11,249 nucleotides of DNA from K189A clade bacterium (GCA_007571095.1 RKSB01000031.1:1-11249), one strand, 5' to 3'; positions 1-8,310 are shown, counted from the stretch's first letter. Numbers and translations: made by a program. Notes: generated from the letters alone by a model not told the origin.

Positions 1-1
1 C

Positions 2-3000
2 GTTGAAGTGCCTACTCTGGGAGTTATCTTTGGCCTGGGTTACTCTGGCGGTGCCATTCCGCTGGCCGCCAGCAACATGATCCTGTCAGTCAGGGACGGT
101 GTTTTCAACACCATACAGCCGCAGGGGCTGGCCAACATCGCCCGAAAATACAATCTGTCGTGGCAGGAGTGCGCCAAGCATGTTGGAGTATCGGCCTATG
201 AGCTTTATCAGCAGGGCAATATTGACGGCATTATCGACTATGTTCCAGGAGAAAACGGCAATCAAACAGAAAATTTCCGTTCGGCGATAACCACCGCTTT
301 TGAAGCCATTGAACAGAGCCTTCGAGGGTTTGTTCAAGACAATAGCTACATCATGGATTACTACTCTGCGGCGACGGCTCGGTATCTGAAGCAACGGACA
401 CTGCCGACCACAGGCCAGGAAAAAACGGGTGTAAACGATGTTCCCAGGTTGCTCTTCAGGCATTCGCCGGCTCCTTCCGAGTATTCCGGCGTGTTTGGTA
501 TCGTTGCCCGGCACCTGCGCTATCTCACCATTCGAAGAAGAATTCAGTCAACCTCCAGAACCCAGTATGGTCGTCTGGCCAAACAGGAAGCCCCTCAAGG
601 TGATCTCGCTGACCGAATAGAGAAGGAAAGGCGGGTTTACTTCGATGCCTGGATTCAAAATCCGGACAAGTTGATGTATCTGGAATCATTGACCCGATTT
701 CTGCGCAACTACCGAAGCAAGCGAAAGTCGATGGAAGCAAATCGGGGCAGCATCGCCCGATTCCTGTTCGGCGAGCCCATGCAGAACTACCAGATTGCGC
801 GCAGACAGCTGATCGCCGAGTTTGTGGCCTACCTCTACAATCGCTGGAAAAACAGAGCGCACGATAATCTGGAGCTGTTGATCGAACACCTTGAGAACAT
901 CAAGGAAACAAGCTACTACATACAGGTCGACGACATTGTCGATCCGGAAGGCGTTCTCGGCGTACTGACAGAGAGCGACGAAGCCTACCTCGTTTATTTG
1001 AGGGAGCACATGAGCCATGAGGGTCATAAGCTCCTGCGTGGCTGGAAGCAGGGCAAAATGTCGGTATCGGCCGCCCGCAATCGCCTGGCCAAGGAACTCA
1101 ACTACATGATGCGAGAGAGGCTACTGGCGCGCCAGGAGTTTGCCGACTCAGTGCGCTCCAGGACGGTTGATCGAAGACGTGCCGGTGCCAGAGCACAGCC
1201 AGCCACCGTACCTCATTCTCGTTGGCTTCTGGCTGAAATTTTTCCAGGCCTGATTCGTAAAAAACAGGATTCGGATTCTAAAGTGCCGATTGCGGATTTG
1301 ACCCTGCTTGACCTGCTTGAACACGAAGACCTGCAGACAGATTTTATCCACGCGTGTCGTCAGTTTCTGGTCTTTGGCAGAGTATATGACCAAATTCTCG
1401 GCAACCTGAATCAGGTTGCCCGAGAGGCTGACGAAACGGGAGGGCTGACCGAAAAGGCCATGCATGACCTGTTGAGTCTCGCTTACAGGAATGTAGCTGG
1501 CTTGGGGCCTTCTTCGCTGCCGCAGGAGGAAGCCGGACAGCCAGGAGTGGAAGAGCTTTTTCGGGATTGGTACACAACATTCAGGGATCTGGCTGACCGA
1601 ACCGCTTTTTTGAGGAATACGGAGGAGTGGAAAAAAACCAGCCATCCACATTTATCAGACACCCTGTTTGTGGTGGTAACCTTTCTGTTTGAGGTGCTTA
1701 TTCCTGGCTATCTGAAGGGCCGAAAGAGCGGCAAGCGCTACAGCAGCAAAATTCGACCCAAACGCATTGGTCGCAAGAAAGATTTCTGGAACAGGCTGAC
1801 GGTTGCCTATCAGGATTTGCAATTCCAGTCGTTGTTTCAGCAACAGAAGCAGACTCACCCCATCACGCCTCAGCATTTTATCGACAGGTTCCTTGACAAC
1901 TACCGGGAACTGGATGCCGATCTTTTGAGTTCGGATCCGGTCAAGTTTCCCGGGTTTCGGCTGTCGATTGAAGATGCCCTCGACAGAGGCCGAGCACCCT
2001 GTGGTGTATTGACGGGAACAGCCGACTTCAAGGGTTTGGAGGGCCCGATGAAGGTTGGGGTTGTATTGTCTAATGCGGCTTTTCAGGCCGGTTCATTTGA
2101 TATGGCCGGCGCAGAGAAATTTTGTCGCCTGCTGGTGCTGTGTGCGGAAAACCGGTTGCCGGTGATATGTTTCGTCTCTTCTGGCGGCATGCAGACCAAG
2201 GAAGGTGCGGGCGCGCTTTTTTCGATGGCCGCAGTCAATGATCGCCTGACGAGATTTACTCGGGACCTTGAGCTGCCCGTTATTGTTTTCGGCTATGGTG
2301 ATTGTACCGGTGGTGCTCAGGCCAGCTTTGTAACGCATCCGCTGGTGCACACCTGCTATCTGAGTGGTTCGTACATACCTTTTGCCGGCCAGATCGTGGT
2401 CTCTTCCCACTTACCCTCCAAATCATCCATGGCCAATTATCTCGCGCTGGTACCAGGGTCAATGCAGGGTCTGGTACGGCACCCGTTTCTGCCCGATCAG
2501 GACAAGGCCCTGCGCAAGATAGATCCGGAAATCCCTCTGCCCGAAAGCACGGTAGAGCAGGTGGTTACCGATGTCCTTACTCATCGCCAGCACAGCCAGA
2601 ATATTCTGGCTCCGGTCAAAACAGTTGATCGAAAACCGGTCGAGCCTGCTCAATCAGTTCAACGAACACTGGTTCACGCCAGAGGCTGTACCGCGGTCAA
2701 ACTCATTCGTATAGCCCAGAAAAAGGGCATCGAGATTGTGCTTGTGCAATCTGATCCCGATATGGATTCGGTTGCGGTCGATATGCTGACGGACAGGGAC
2801 AGGGTGATCTGTATAGGCGGCAACACTCCCGACGAGAGTTACCTGAACGGCAGTTCGGTGATCAGAATTTCCGAGCATGAGAAGGTGGATGCCCTGCATC
2901 CCGGCATCGGGTTCCTGTCTGAGAATTCCCAGTTTGCCGAGTCATGCCTGAGTCGAGGCCTCAATTTCATAGGCCCGAGTGTTGCCAGCATGGAGGCAAT

Positions 3001-4402
3001 GGGCAACAAATCCAACGCCATCGGTACAGCACAGGGTCTGGCGGTGCCGGTGGTCCCCGGCAGTCGCGGCATACTTGCCTCAGAAGGGATGGCCGTCGAA
3101 CTGGCTGAAAAGATCGGTTATCCGGTTTTGATCAAGGCAGTTCACGGTGGCGGCGGCAGGGGAATCCAGATTGTCGAGCGCCCGGAAGACTTCGTGGAAA
3201 TGTTTTATCGAGTACAGGCAGAAGCCAAGGGTGCTTTTGGTAACGGCGATGTTTACCTCGAAAAGTATATCCCTTCACTTCGTCATATCGAGGTCCAGCT
3301 ACTGCGTGACAGCCACGGCAACACCTTGATACTGGGTCTTCGAGACTGTAGTGTGCAGCGCAACAAGCAGAAAATCATTGAGGAGTCCGGAGCAACTCTG
3401 CTGTCCAGCCAGCTGGAGGAGGCTGTCTATAAACACAGCAAGGCTATTGCCGAAAAAATCAACTATACGAGTGCAGGTACCGTTGAGTTTATTCACGACC
3501 TGGAGCAGGACGAAATTTACTTTATAGAAATGAATACTCGGCTACAGGTGGAGCACCCGGTGACTGAACTGGTTTCCGGTATTGACCTGGTAGCTGCCCA
3601 GTTCGATATCGCCGAGGGTAAAAGCATTCAGGAGCTTCGAGTCGGGCGAAAAGGCTATGCCATCGAGGTGAGAGTCAACGCCGAAAAGGCTGAACTTCGA
3701 AGTGACGGCACTGTTGCCTTGAGGCCAACCCCCGGCCTCGTCAAGCAGTGTGACTTTCCAGAGTCAGAGGGTATTGAATTGATTCTTGCGGTGGCCGCCG
3801 GCAAGACGGTATCGCCTTTCTACGACTCCATGATAGGTCAGATTATCGCCCATGGAGAGGATCGACTGGATGCCGCCACGAAGCTCTATAACTATCTGAG
3901 AAAGGTCGATATTCGAGGCATTTCCACCAACATTCCGTTGCTCAAGCGAATACTCAGGGACGAGGTCTTTTTGTCCGGCAAATACGACACCGGATATCTC
4001 GACGGCTTCATGAAGCGAATCGATATGGATGCCTTTCTGAAGGAAGTCGAGGCTACCAGCGACGACTCCAATATCATTCGAGCGGAGAAACTGGCCATTG
4101 AGGGCAGCAACGAGATCAAGGTACTGTCTCCTCTGACGGGTACCCTTTACCTGACTCCTTCGCCGGCAGAACCCAACTATGTTTCTGAAAACAGTCTGGT
4201 CAATGTGGACCAAACCCTGTGTCAGATAGAAGCCATGAAGATCTTCACTCCCATTTCGTTGAAGAGCTTTAACCGGAGTGGCCGCGCTCTCTACAAGCCC
4301 GACCGGAAGTACTTCATCAGGAGCATCCAGTACGCAAACGGCAGTCAGGTCAGTGCGGGCGATCTGCTTTTTGCCATCGCTCCGCTTGAAGAGGCTGGTT
4401 AG
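2..4402 (+). CDS. Multidomain biotin-dependent acyl-CoA carboxylase (5' end outside window)
   Basis: Single-chain carboxylase: biotin carboxylase (BC) charges biotin with CO2 and the carboxyltransferase (CT) moves it to an acyl-CoA, probably acetyl- or propionyl-CoA; the substrate is not readable. The frame is open to base 2, so the start lies upstream. Counting from the GTG at 8: residues 1-90 resemble the AccA (CT-alpha) half (GYSGGA); about 100-630 is charged, helix-rich and unassigned; 640-860 resembles AccD (SSGGMQTKEG near 724, GYGDCTGGAQASF 762-774) without the AccD zinc ribbon; 886-1340 is BC (HPGIGFLSEN 964, glycine loop GGGGRG 1047-1052, EMNTR 1174-1178); 1372-1460 is an AccB-like carrier with biotin lysine K1411 in EAMKIF. 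The carrier tail after the lysine is 53 residues against about 34 in AccB. CT-alpha precedes CT-beta, the reverse of the usual fused order. The last 50 codons lie in a tandem duplication, and the gene converges on gcvT. Family assignment is firm; substrate is unknown. Confidence 0.9.
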   Translation, partial: VEVPTLGVIFGLGYSGGAIPLAASNMILSVRDGVFNTIQPQGLANIARKYNLSWQECAKHVGVSAYELYQQGNIDGIIDYVPGENGNQTENFRSAITTAFEAIEQSLRGFVQDNSYIMDYYSAATARYLKQRTLPTTGQEKTGVNDVPRLLFRHSPAPSEYSGVFGIVARHLRYLTIRRRIQSTSRTQYGRLAKQEAPQGDLADRIEKERRVYFDAWIQNPDKLMYLESLTRFLRNYRSKRKSMEANRGSIARFLFGEPMQNYQIARRQLIAEFVAYLYNRWKNRAHDNLELLIEHLENIKETSYYIQVDDIVDPEGVLGVLTESDEAYLVYLREHMSHEGHKLLRGWKQGKMSVSAARNRLAKELNYMMRERLLARQEFADSVRSRTVDRRRAGARAQPATVPHSRWLLAEIFPGLIRKKQDSDSKVPIADLTLLDLLEHEDLQTDFIHACRQFLVFGRVYDQILGNLNQVAREADETGGLTEKAMHDLLSLAYRNVAGLGPSSLPQEEAGQPGVEELFRDWYTTFRDLADRTAFLRNTEEWKKTSHPHLSDTLFVVVTFLFEVLIPGYLKGRKSGKRYSSKIRPKRIGRKKDFWNRLTVAYQDLQFQSLFQQQKQTHPITPQHFIDRFLDNYRELDADLLSSDPVKFPGFRLSIEDALDRGRAPCGVLTGTADFKGLEGPMKVGVVLSNAAFQAGSFDMAGAEKFCRLLVLCAENRLPVICFVSSGGMQTKEGAGALFSMAAVNDRLTRFTRDLELPVIVFGYGDCTGGAQASFVTHPLVHTCYLSGSYIPFAGQIVVSSHLPSKSSMANYLALVPGSMQGLVRHPFLPDQDKALRKIDPEIPLPESTVEQVVTDVLTHRQHSQNILAPVKTVDRKPVEPAQSVQRTLVHARGCTAVKLIRIAQKKGIEIVLVQSDPDMDSVAVDMLTDRDRVICIGGNTPDESYLNGSSVIRISEHEKVDALHPGIGFLSENSQFAESCLSRGLNFIGPSVASMEAMGNKSNAIGTAQGLAVPVVPGSRGILASEGMAVELAEKIGYPVLIKAVHGGGGRGIQIVERPEDFVEMFYRVQAEAKGAFGNGDVYLEKYIPSLRHIEVQLLRDSHGNTLILGLRDCSVQRNKQKIIEESGATLLSSQLEEAVYKHSKAIAEKINYTSAGTVEFIHDLEQDEIYFIEMNTRLQVEHPVTELVSGIDLVAAQFDIAEGKSIQELRVGRKGYAIEVRVNAEKAELRSDGTVALRPTPGLVKQCDFPESEGIELILAVAAGKTVSPFYDSMIGQIIAHGEDRLDAATKLYNYLRKVDIRGISTNIPLLKRILRDEVFLSGKYDTGYLDGFMKRIDMDAFLKEVEATSDDSNIIRAEKLAIEGSNEIKVLSPLTGTLYLTPSPAEPNYVSENSLVNVDQTLCQIEAMKIFTPISLKSFNRSGRALYKPDRKYFIRSIQYANGSQVSAGDLLFAIAPLEEAG

Positions 4403-4440
4403 GGAGCTTGCTGTCTCTTCTGTCGAAGGCCAGTCTGGCT
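4248..4440. repeat. Tandem duplication, copy 1 (193 bp)
   Basis: This segment is directly followed by a near-identical copy at 4441-4629. By eye there are about 11 mismatches, a 5-base deletion and a 1-base insertion in copy 2. Copy 1 begins two codons after the EAMKIF biotin motif and encodes the functional carboxylase tail and its TAG stop. Its last 40 bases match the 3' end of gcvT on the other strand. Homology stops sharply at both ends, as expected for a simple tandem duplication. Confidence 0.93.
4399..4440 (-). pseudogene. Remnant of the gcvT 3' end in copy 1
   Basis: Read on the minus strand, these bases match the last codons of gcvT (ARLPFYRRDSKAS) as RLAFDRRDSKLPN, with a 1-base indel and several substitutions. 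The match lacks the rest of the gene, so it is a duplication leftover. It abuts the carboxylase stop: the plus-strand TAG at 4400-4402 shares two bases with a minus-strand TAA at 4399-4401. Confidence 0.65.
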
Positions 4441-4586
4441 CTCCTATTTCGTTGAAGAGCTTTAACCGGAGTGGCCGCGCCCTCTACAAGCCCGACCGGA
4501 AGTACGTCATCAGTAGCATCCAGTACGCAAACGGCACTCAGTGCGGGCGATCTGCTTTTTGCCATCGCTCCGCTTGAAGAGGTTGG
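4441..4586 (+). pseudogene. Remnant of the carboxylase carrier-domain tail in copy 2
   Basis: In one plus frame this reads SPISLKSFNRSGRALYKPD and on to YANGTQ, repeating the carboxylase C-terminus with only a few changes (F to V, R to S, S to T). The 5-base deletion near 4540 then breaks the frame, and the position matching the TAG stop is CAG. It lacks the biotinylation motif, a start and a ribosome binding site, so it should not make a product. Confidence 0.8.
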
Positions 4587-4629
4587 TCAGGAAGCCTTGC
4601 TGTCTCTTCTGTAGAAGGGTAGTCTGGCT
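4441..4629. repeat. Tandem duplication, copy 2 (189 bp)
   Basis: Second copy of the junction segment. Its 3' portion (4587-4629) is live coding sequence for the C-terminus of gcvT on the minus strand. Its 5' portion is a decayed copy of the carboxylase tail. A 5-base deletion near 4540 and an extra C near 4595 distinguish it from copy 1. Confidence 0.93.
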
Positions 4630-5669
4630 ATTCTTGCAATTTTTTTCTGATTGCGAATCACCAGGCTGAATGTATTCGGAATGTCCTGAATGACTCGGGC
4701 CAGCGCAATTCCCTCTTTCAGAGTCGGTGAGTAAACTCCACTGGTGATGTGTCCGGACAAGCGACCGTCAGAGTAAATCTTTTGGCCTGTGCGTGGTATT
4801 CCGGGCTTTTCTACTGTCAGGCCAATCAATTTGTGTGTGGTTGCCTGTTGTTTGCGTTGAAGGGCACTTCGACCGATAAATTGCCGGTCTTCCGGCTGCC
4901 AGTCAACCAGCCTGGCCATGTTTGACTCCAGAGGAGTGCATCGGTCATCCATGTCCTGACCATACAGGTTCAGCCCCGCTTCAAGACGTAGTGTATCTCT
5001 GGCGGCCAGACCTATAGGCCGGACTCCTTGATTCAGCAGATGACACCAGAGTTCTGTTATGGTTTCGGCCGGTGCGATAACCTCCAGGCCAGCCTCGCCG
5101 GTATAACCGGTTCGAGCAATCCAGGCCGACCCTGCAAAGGTACCGAAAAAGGATTTGAGGCTCTGAATGCTGGAAAAATAATCGGCCGGATAGAGCGAGG
5201 CATTTGCAAGCGATGTCGGCCCCTGTATCGAAATGATTGCCAGGTCTGTACGCTCACGAATGCTCACTCGATTCGTCTTTTGGTCTGCCAGACACTTCTG
5301 AAGCCAGGCTTTGATCTTGTCTCTGGTTCCACAGTTGCTGACCAGTCGATAAGACTCATCATCGAGCCGGTAGAGGATGACATCGTCCATGACGCCGCCC
5401 TCTTCGTTCAGCAGTGCGGTGTAGAGAGCCTGCCCGATTTTCATCCTGGCGGCATCGCTTATCAGCAACAGACGCAGAAAATCAAGGCTGTGGTTTCCTT
5501 CGATATCGGTTATGGCCATGTGGGAAACATCAAAAATGCCCAGGTTATTTCTCACAGTATGGTGCTCTTCGATCTGAGAACCGTAATGCAGAGGCATTTT
5601 CCAGCCGTAAAAGTCAACCGCCTTGCCGCCTCTGGCCCAGTGCTCTTTGCTCAAGGGGGTTTGATTCAT
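4587..5669 (-). CDS. gcvT: Glycine cleavage system aminomethyltransferase (T protein)
   Basis: Releases ammonia from the aminomethyl-lipoyl group on the H protein and passes the one-carbon unit to tetrahydrofolate. The 360-residue product is close to the 364 of E. coli GcvT and similar throughout: VDFYGWKMPLHYGSQIEEHH near the N-terminus, DVSHM 47-51, GGVMDD 91-96 with the conserved acidic pair, RTGYTGEAG 186-194, ARDTLRLEAGLNLYG 223-237 and SGVYSPTL near 310. I take ATG 5669 as the start because it forms an ATGA overlap with the stop of the hydroxylase gene and fits the E. coli start (MAQQTPLY); an in-frame GTG at 5687 is less likely. It is last in the operon. No gcvH or gcvP follows, so its partners must lie elsewhere. 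Its last 13 codons are in copy 2 of the tandem duplication. Confidence 0.96.
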   Translation of the reverse strand: MNQTPLSKEHWARGGKAVDFYGWKMPLHYGSQIEEHHTVRNNLGIFDVSHMAITDIEGNHSLDFLRLLLISDAARMKIGQALYTALLNEEGGVMDDVILYRLDDESYRLVSNCGTRDKIKAWLQKCLADQKTNRVSIRERTDLAIISIQGPTSLANASLYPADYFSSIQSLKSFFGTFAGSAWIARTGYTGEAGLEVIAPAETITELWCHLLNQGVRPIGLAARDTLRLEAGLNLYGQDMDDRCTPLESNMARLVDWQPEDRQFIGRSALQRKQQATTHKLIGLTVEKPGIPRTGQKIYSDGRLSGHITSGVYSPTLKEGIALARVIQDIPNTFSLVIRNQKKIARIARLPFYRRDSKAS

Positions 5670-6901
5670 GCGGGTTGCGTTCTCCACAGAGACTCTGGCA
5701 GATCTCCAGAGGCTACCTTGACTGCGAGCGACGAAAGAGCGGTTGACCGGTTACCCAGATCGAAGGCGCGATTTCGCAATAATGCAAGGACAGGTGTTTG
5801 TTGTGCAAAGCCGAAGCGCAGGGTTTCGGCAAAGGCAGTCATCAAGGATGTGCGAATCATACGGCGATACTGGTATCTGGCCAACAGTCCGGTACTGACC
5901 AGATGTCTCGACTCCGGCTTTCGCTGGGCTATCAGGTGCGCCAGCCAGGCCGCGTCTTCAAAGCCCAGATTGAGCCCCTGGCCGATGAGCGGATGGCTGG
6001 TGTGTGCGGCATCACCGACCAATACCAGAGAATCCTTGAACCATTTTCGAGCGTAGCAGGAGTTCAGCGGAAACTGCTCGCGTCTTCCAACCTTGACGAT
6101 CTGCTCGGGCTGAACCTCCAGAGCCTTGGCCAGCAGCACCGAAAACTCATCAACAGACGAAGAGGCTATTTGCTCGGCCTGATCAGAATGGGCTGACCAG
6201 ACAATCACCACTCGCTTTGGCTGGCGAATGCCGACCGGCAGAATGCCGATGCAACCGCGCCTGACAAAAACCTGCCTGGCTCGATTTCCGTGCTCCGATG
6301 CCAGCTCGACAGCAGCTACCAAGGCTGTCTGTTGATTCGACCATTGATGTACAGGCAATCCGGCCAATTCCCGAGTCTTTGATTGAGTGCCGTCGGCACC
6401 AATCAGCAAGCCGGCTTCAATGACTCTGCCCGATGAAACCTCTACCTTCAGCCGGTTGTCTTCAAAGTCAAGGTTGCACAGGTTCTGCTCGCTTAAAAGT
6501 TCTACGCCGGCCTGCTCTTTGAGGCTGTCCATCAACAGACCTGCAAGAATATCGTGATGGACAATATTGCCAAGCTCTGTCTGTCCGGCATCTTCGGCGT
6601 TTATCTGAATACGGCCGGTGCCTTCGCCATCCCAGATTTCCATACTGTGGAAGGGGCAGGGCTTGCCGGCCAGCAGCCCGTCCTTCAGGCCGATGGACGA
6701 CAACAGCCGGATTGTTGCCGGCGACAGTGCATAGACTCTCGGGTTTTTCCAGGCGAGGGCTTCGGTGGTTTGAGTAGTCCTGGCGGGTGCACCGGTTGGT
6801 TCAACGATGGTGATTTCCAGCCCCTGTTCGGCCAACAGTCGGGCGGCCAACAGGCCCACCAGACCACCACCGGCAATCAGGACAGTGTTTGGATTTTGCA
6901 A
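5666..6901 (-). CDS. UbiH/UbiI-family FAD-dependent ubiquinone-biosynthesis hydroxylase
   Basis: Flavoprotein monooxygenase that probably hydroxylates the aromatic ring of a ubiquinone precursor at the inner membrane. Length 411 is normal. The Rossmann dinucleotide motif IAGGGLVGLLAARLL is at residues 9-23, the family segment RVYALSPATIRLL near 55-67, the GADG motif at 168-171, and the second FAD motif GDAAHTSHPLIGQGLNLG at 296-313. It starts at TTG 6901, the only usable start after an upstream in-frame stop, with an AAAGGAG ribosome binding site 10 bases before it that overlaps the end of pepP. Related genomes often carry two such paralogues here (ubiH and ubiI/visC); only one is present. 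I cannot tell from sequence which ring position it acts on, so I give no symbol. Confidence 0.9.
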   Translation of the reverse strand: MQNPNTVLIAGGGLVGLLAARLLAEQGLEITIVEPTGAPARTTQTTEALAWKNPRVYALSPATIRLLSSIGLKDGLLAGKPCPFHSMEIWDGEGTGRIQINAEDAGQTELGNIVHHDILAGLLMDSLKEQAGVELLSEQNLCNLDFEDNRLKVEVSSGRVIEAGLLIGADGTQSKTRELAGLPVHQWSNQQTALVAAVELASEHGNRARQVFVRRGCIGILPVGIRQPKRVVIVWSAHSDQAEQIASSSVDEFSVLLAKALEVQPEQIVKVGRREQFPLNSCYARKWFKDSLVLVGDAAHTSHPLIGQGLNLGFEDAAWLAHLIAQRKPESRHLVSTGLLARYQYRRMIRTSLMTAFAETLRFGFAQQTPVLALLRNRAFDLGNRSTALSSLAVKVASGDLPESLWRTQPA

Positions 6902-6911
6902 CCTCTTTGCG

Positions 6912-6918
6912 CTCCTTT
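6912..6918 (-). promoter_or_regulatory. Ribosome binding site supporting the TTG start of the hydroxylase
   Basis: Minus-strand AAAGGAG lies 10 bases before TTG 6901 and overlaps the TAA stop of pepP (6917-6919). This fits translational coupling of the two genes and supports the non-ATG start. Confidence 0.7.
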
Positions 6919-8227
6919 ATGACCCCATCAGACGTTCGATTTCATCAACCTCTTTGGGCACGTCTCCGGTCAGTATTCGAGGTCCGTTCTCGGTGATTGC
7001 AACACTGTCTTCAATACGAATACCCAGCCCCCGAAACTCGGGCGGACTCTGGTTGCAATCCGAAGCAATGTAGATACCCGGCTCTACCGTTGTAACCATG
7101 CCGGGCTTGAGCATTCTGGGCTGGCCATTCAGGCTGTAACTGCCGACATCATGCACATCCAGACCCAGCCAGTGCCCCACCTTGTGAAGGGTAAACGGCT
7201 TGGCTGCATCTGTCTCTATCAACTCTTCGAGTTCTCCGGTCAGGATCCCCAGTTCCAGCAGACCCTGAGTCAGCTTTCGGTCCGTTGTCTGCTGAAGCTG
7301 ACTATAGGGTACATCCGCAACACAATCCTCGATGGTTGCGAGCTGCGCCTCCAGAACCACCTGGTACAGGGCTTTCTGGGCGTCGGAAAAACGTCCATTC
7401 ACCGGAAAGGTTCTCGTCAGATCAGAGGCATAGCCCGCCAGTTCGCAACCGGCATCTATGAGCAGCAGGTCGCCGTCACGCAACGGCTGATTGTTATCGA
7501 CATAGTGCAGAATGCATGCCCTTTCGCCGCCGCCGACTATCGAAGTATAGGCAGCCCACCTGGCTCCGTGGACCGCAAACTCGTGTAGCAATTCTGCCTC
7601 GATTCTGGACTCTGACATGCCGGCTCGACACTGCACCATGGCCCTTTTGTGAGCCAGCGCAGAGATCTGCCCGGCACGCGCCATAATCTCCAGTTCGCGA
7701 GTGCTTTTGTGTAGTCTCAATTCGCTCAGCAGGGGGTTGAGGCTGATGAGCGAAGAAGGCATTTCATGGCTCGACCGATTCTCTGTCCATGACTGGCCGA
7801 GCCAACGCAAAATTTTTTGATCAAGTCCCTGATCGTCTCCAGGATCAAAGTAAAGGTGAGCGTAACCCGCGAGGATATTCGGGAGTTCTGACTCCAGTTC
7901 GGTTATTGAGTAAGCAGCATCAAGTGCGAGTTCTCTCGTAGCTCGCTCCGGCCCCAGCCGAGGGCCTGTCCATTGCTCCGACAGGGGATCCCGATTCCGA
8001 CAAAAGAGTATGGATTGGCTTTCTGTCCCTTTTGATGTGAGCACCAGCAATGCCTCTGGCTCTTCAAAGCCTGTCAGGTAAAGAAAGTTGCTGTTTTGGC
8101 GAAAGGGGTAATCCGCATCGGCGTTTCTCTTCACCAAACGGGCGGCCGGCACCAGAGCCACACTGCTCTGGAGCATTCGTTCGCACAAGGTTTGCCTGCG
8201 TTTCTGGAACTCCTCGTTGTTGGTCAT
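6917..8227 (-). CDS. pepP: Xaa-Pro aminopeptidase (aminopeptidase P)
   Basis: Dimanganese peptidase that removes N-terminal residues preceding proline; M24 'pita-bread' family, cytosolic. The 436 residues match E. coli PepP (441). The N-terminal AMP_N domain contains YPFRQNSNFLYLTGFEEPEA (40-59). The catalytic domain carries all five metal ligands: D258 (LLIDAG), D269 (ASDLTRTF), H352 (GHWLGLDVHD), E382 (VEPGIYI) and E406 (GIRIEDSV); H359 is the second conserved histidine. It is the first gene of a pepP-ubi-gcvT operon. The ATG at 8227 has only a weak ribosome binding site, but no better start fits the family N-terminus. UPF0149 (ygfB), the usual upstream neighbour, is absent, so the gene sits directly behind its own promoter. 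Confidence 0.96.
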   Translation of the reverse strand: MTNNEEFQKRRQTLCERMLQSSVALVPAARLVKRNADADYPFRQNSNFLYLTGFEEPEALLVLTSKGTESQSILFCRNRDPLSEQWTGPRLGPERATRELALDAAYSITELESELPNILAGYAHLYFDPGDDQGLDQKILRWLGQSWTENRSSHEMPSSLISLNPLLSELRLHKSTRELEIMARAGQISALAHKRAMVQCRAGMSESRIEAELLHEFAVHGARWAAYTSIVGGGERACILHYVDNNQPLRDGDLLLIDAGCELAGYASDLTRTFPVNGRFSDAQKALYQVVLEAQLATIEDCVADVPYSQLQQTTDRKLTQGLLELGILTGELEELIETDAAKPFTLHKVGHWLGLDVHDVGSYSLNGQPRMLKPGMVTTVEPGIYIASDCNQSPPEFRGLGIRIEDSVAITENGPRILTGDVPKEVDEIERLMGS

Positions 8228-8255
8228 GGGCGTTAAATTGCACCACTGATGGGCC

Positions 8256-8268
8256 CCTCAGGCTGAGG
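8256..8268. promoter_or_regulatory. Palindrome at the pepP transcription start, possible operator
   Basis: Perfect inverted repeat CCTCAG-G-CTGAGG. It lies just downstream of the -10 element of the pepP promoter and covers the expected start point near 8265. That is a common operator position, but it could equally be a 5' leader hairpin. No regulator is identified. Confidence 0.35.
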
Positions 8269-8271
8269 CCT

Positions 8272-8301
8272 ATCATACTTGGGAAAACTTGTGCTTGTCA
8301 T
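8272..8301 (-). promoter_or_regulatory. Sigma70-type promoter for pepP-ubi-gcvT
   Basis: On the minus strand, ATGACA (8301-8296) is followed after 18 bases by TATGAT (8277-8272). Each hexamer matches the consensus at five of six positions. The predicted start near 8265 gives a leader of about 38 bases before the pepP ATG. Confidence 0.7.
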
Positions 8302-8310
8302 CAGGTATAT

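Noticed and set aside
3720..3770. Loss of a catalytic arginine in biotin carboxylase
   Set aside because: Recounting against E. coli AccC shows that the catalytic R338 (in VECRINAE) is conserved here as IEVRVNAE. The changed residue is the interface R366.
4278..4577. 99-codon plus-strand frame across both duplication copies
   Set aside because: It is out of frame in copy 1 and follows the carboxylase frame only in copy 2, because the 193-base offset shifts the frame. It is a duplication artefact with no start signal.
5028..6056. Long plus-strand open frame (342 codons) opposite gcvT and the hydroxylase
   Set aside because: It is antisense to two well-conserved genes and has no family-like motifs, so it is a shadow of the coding bias of the real genes.
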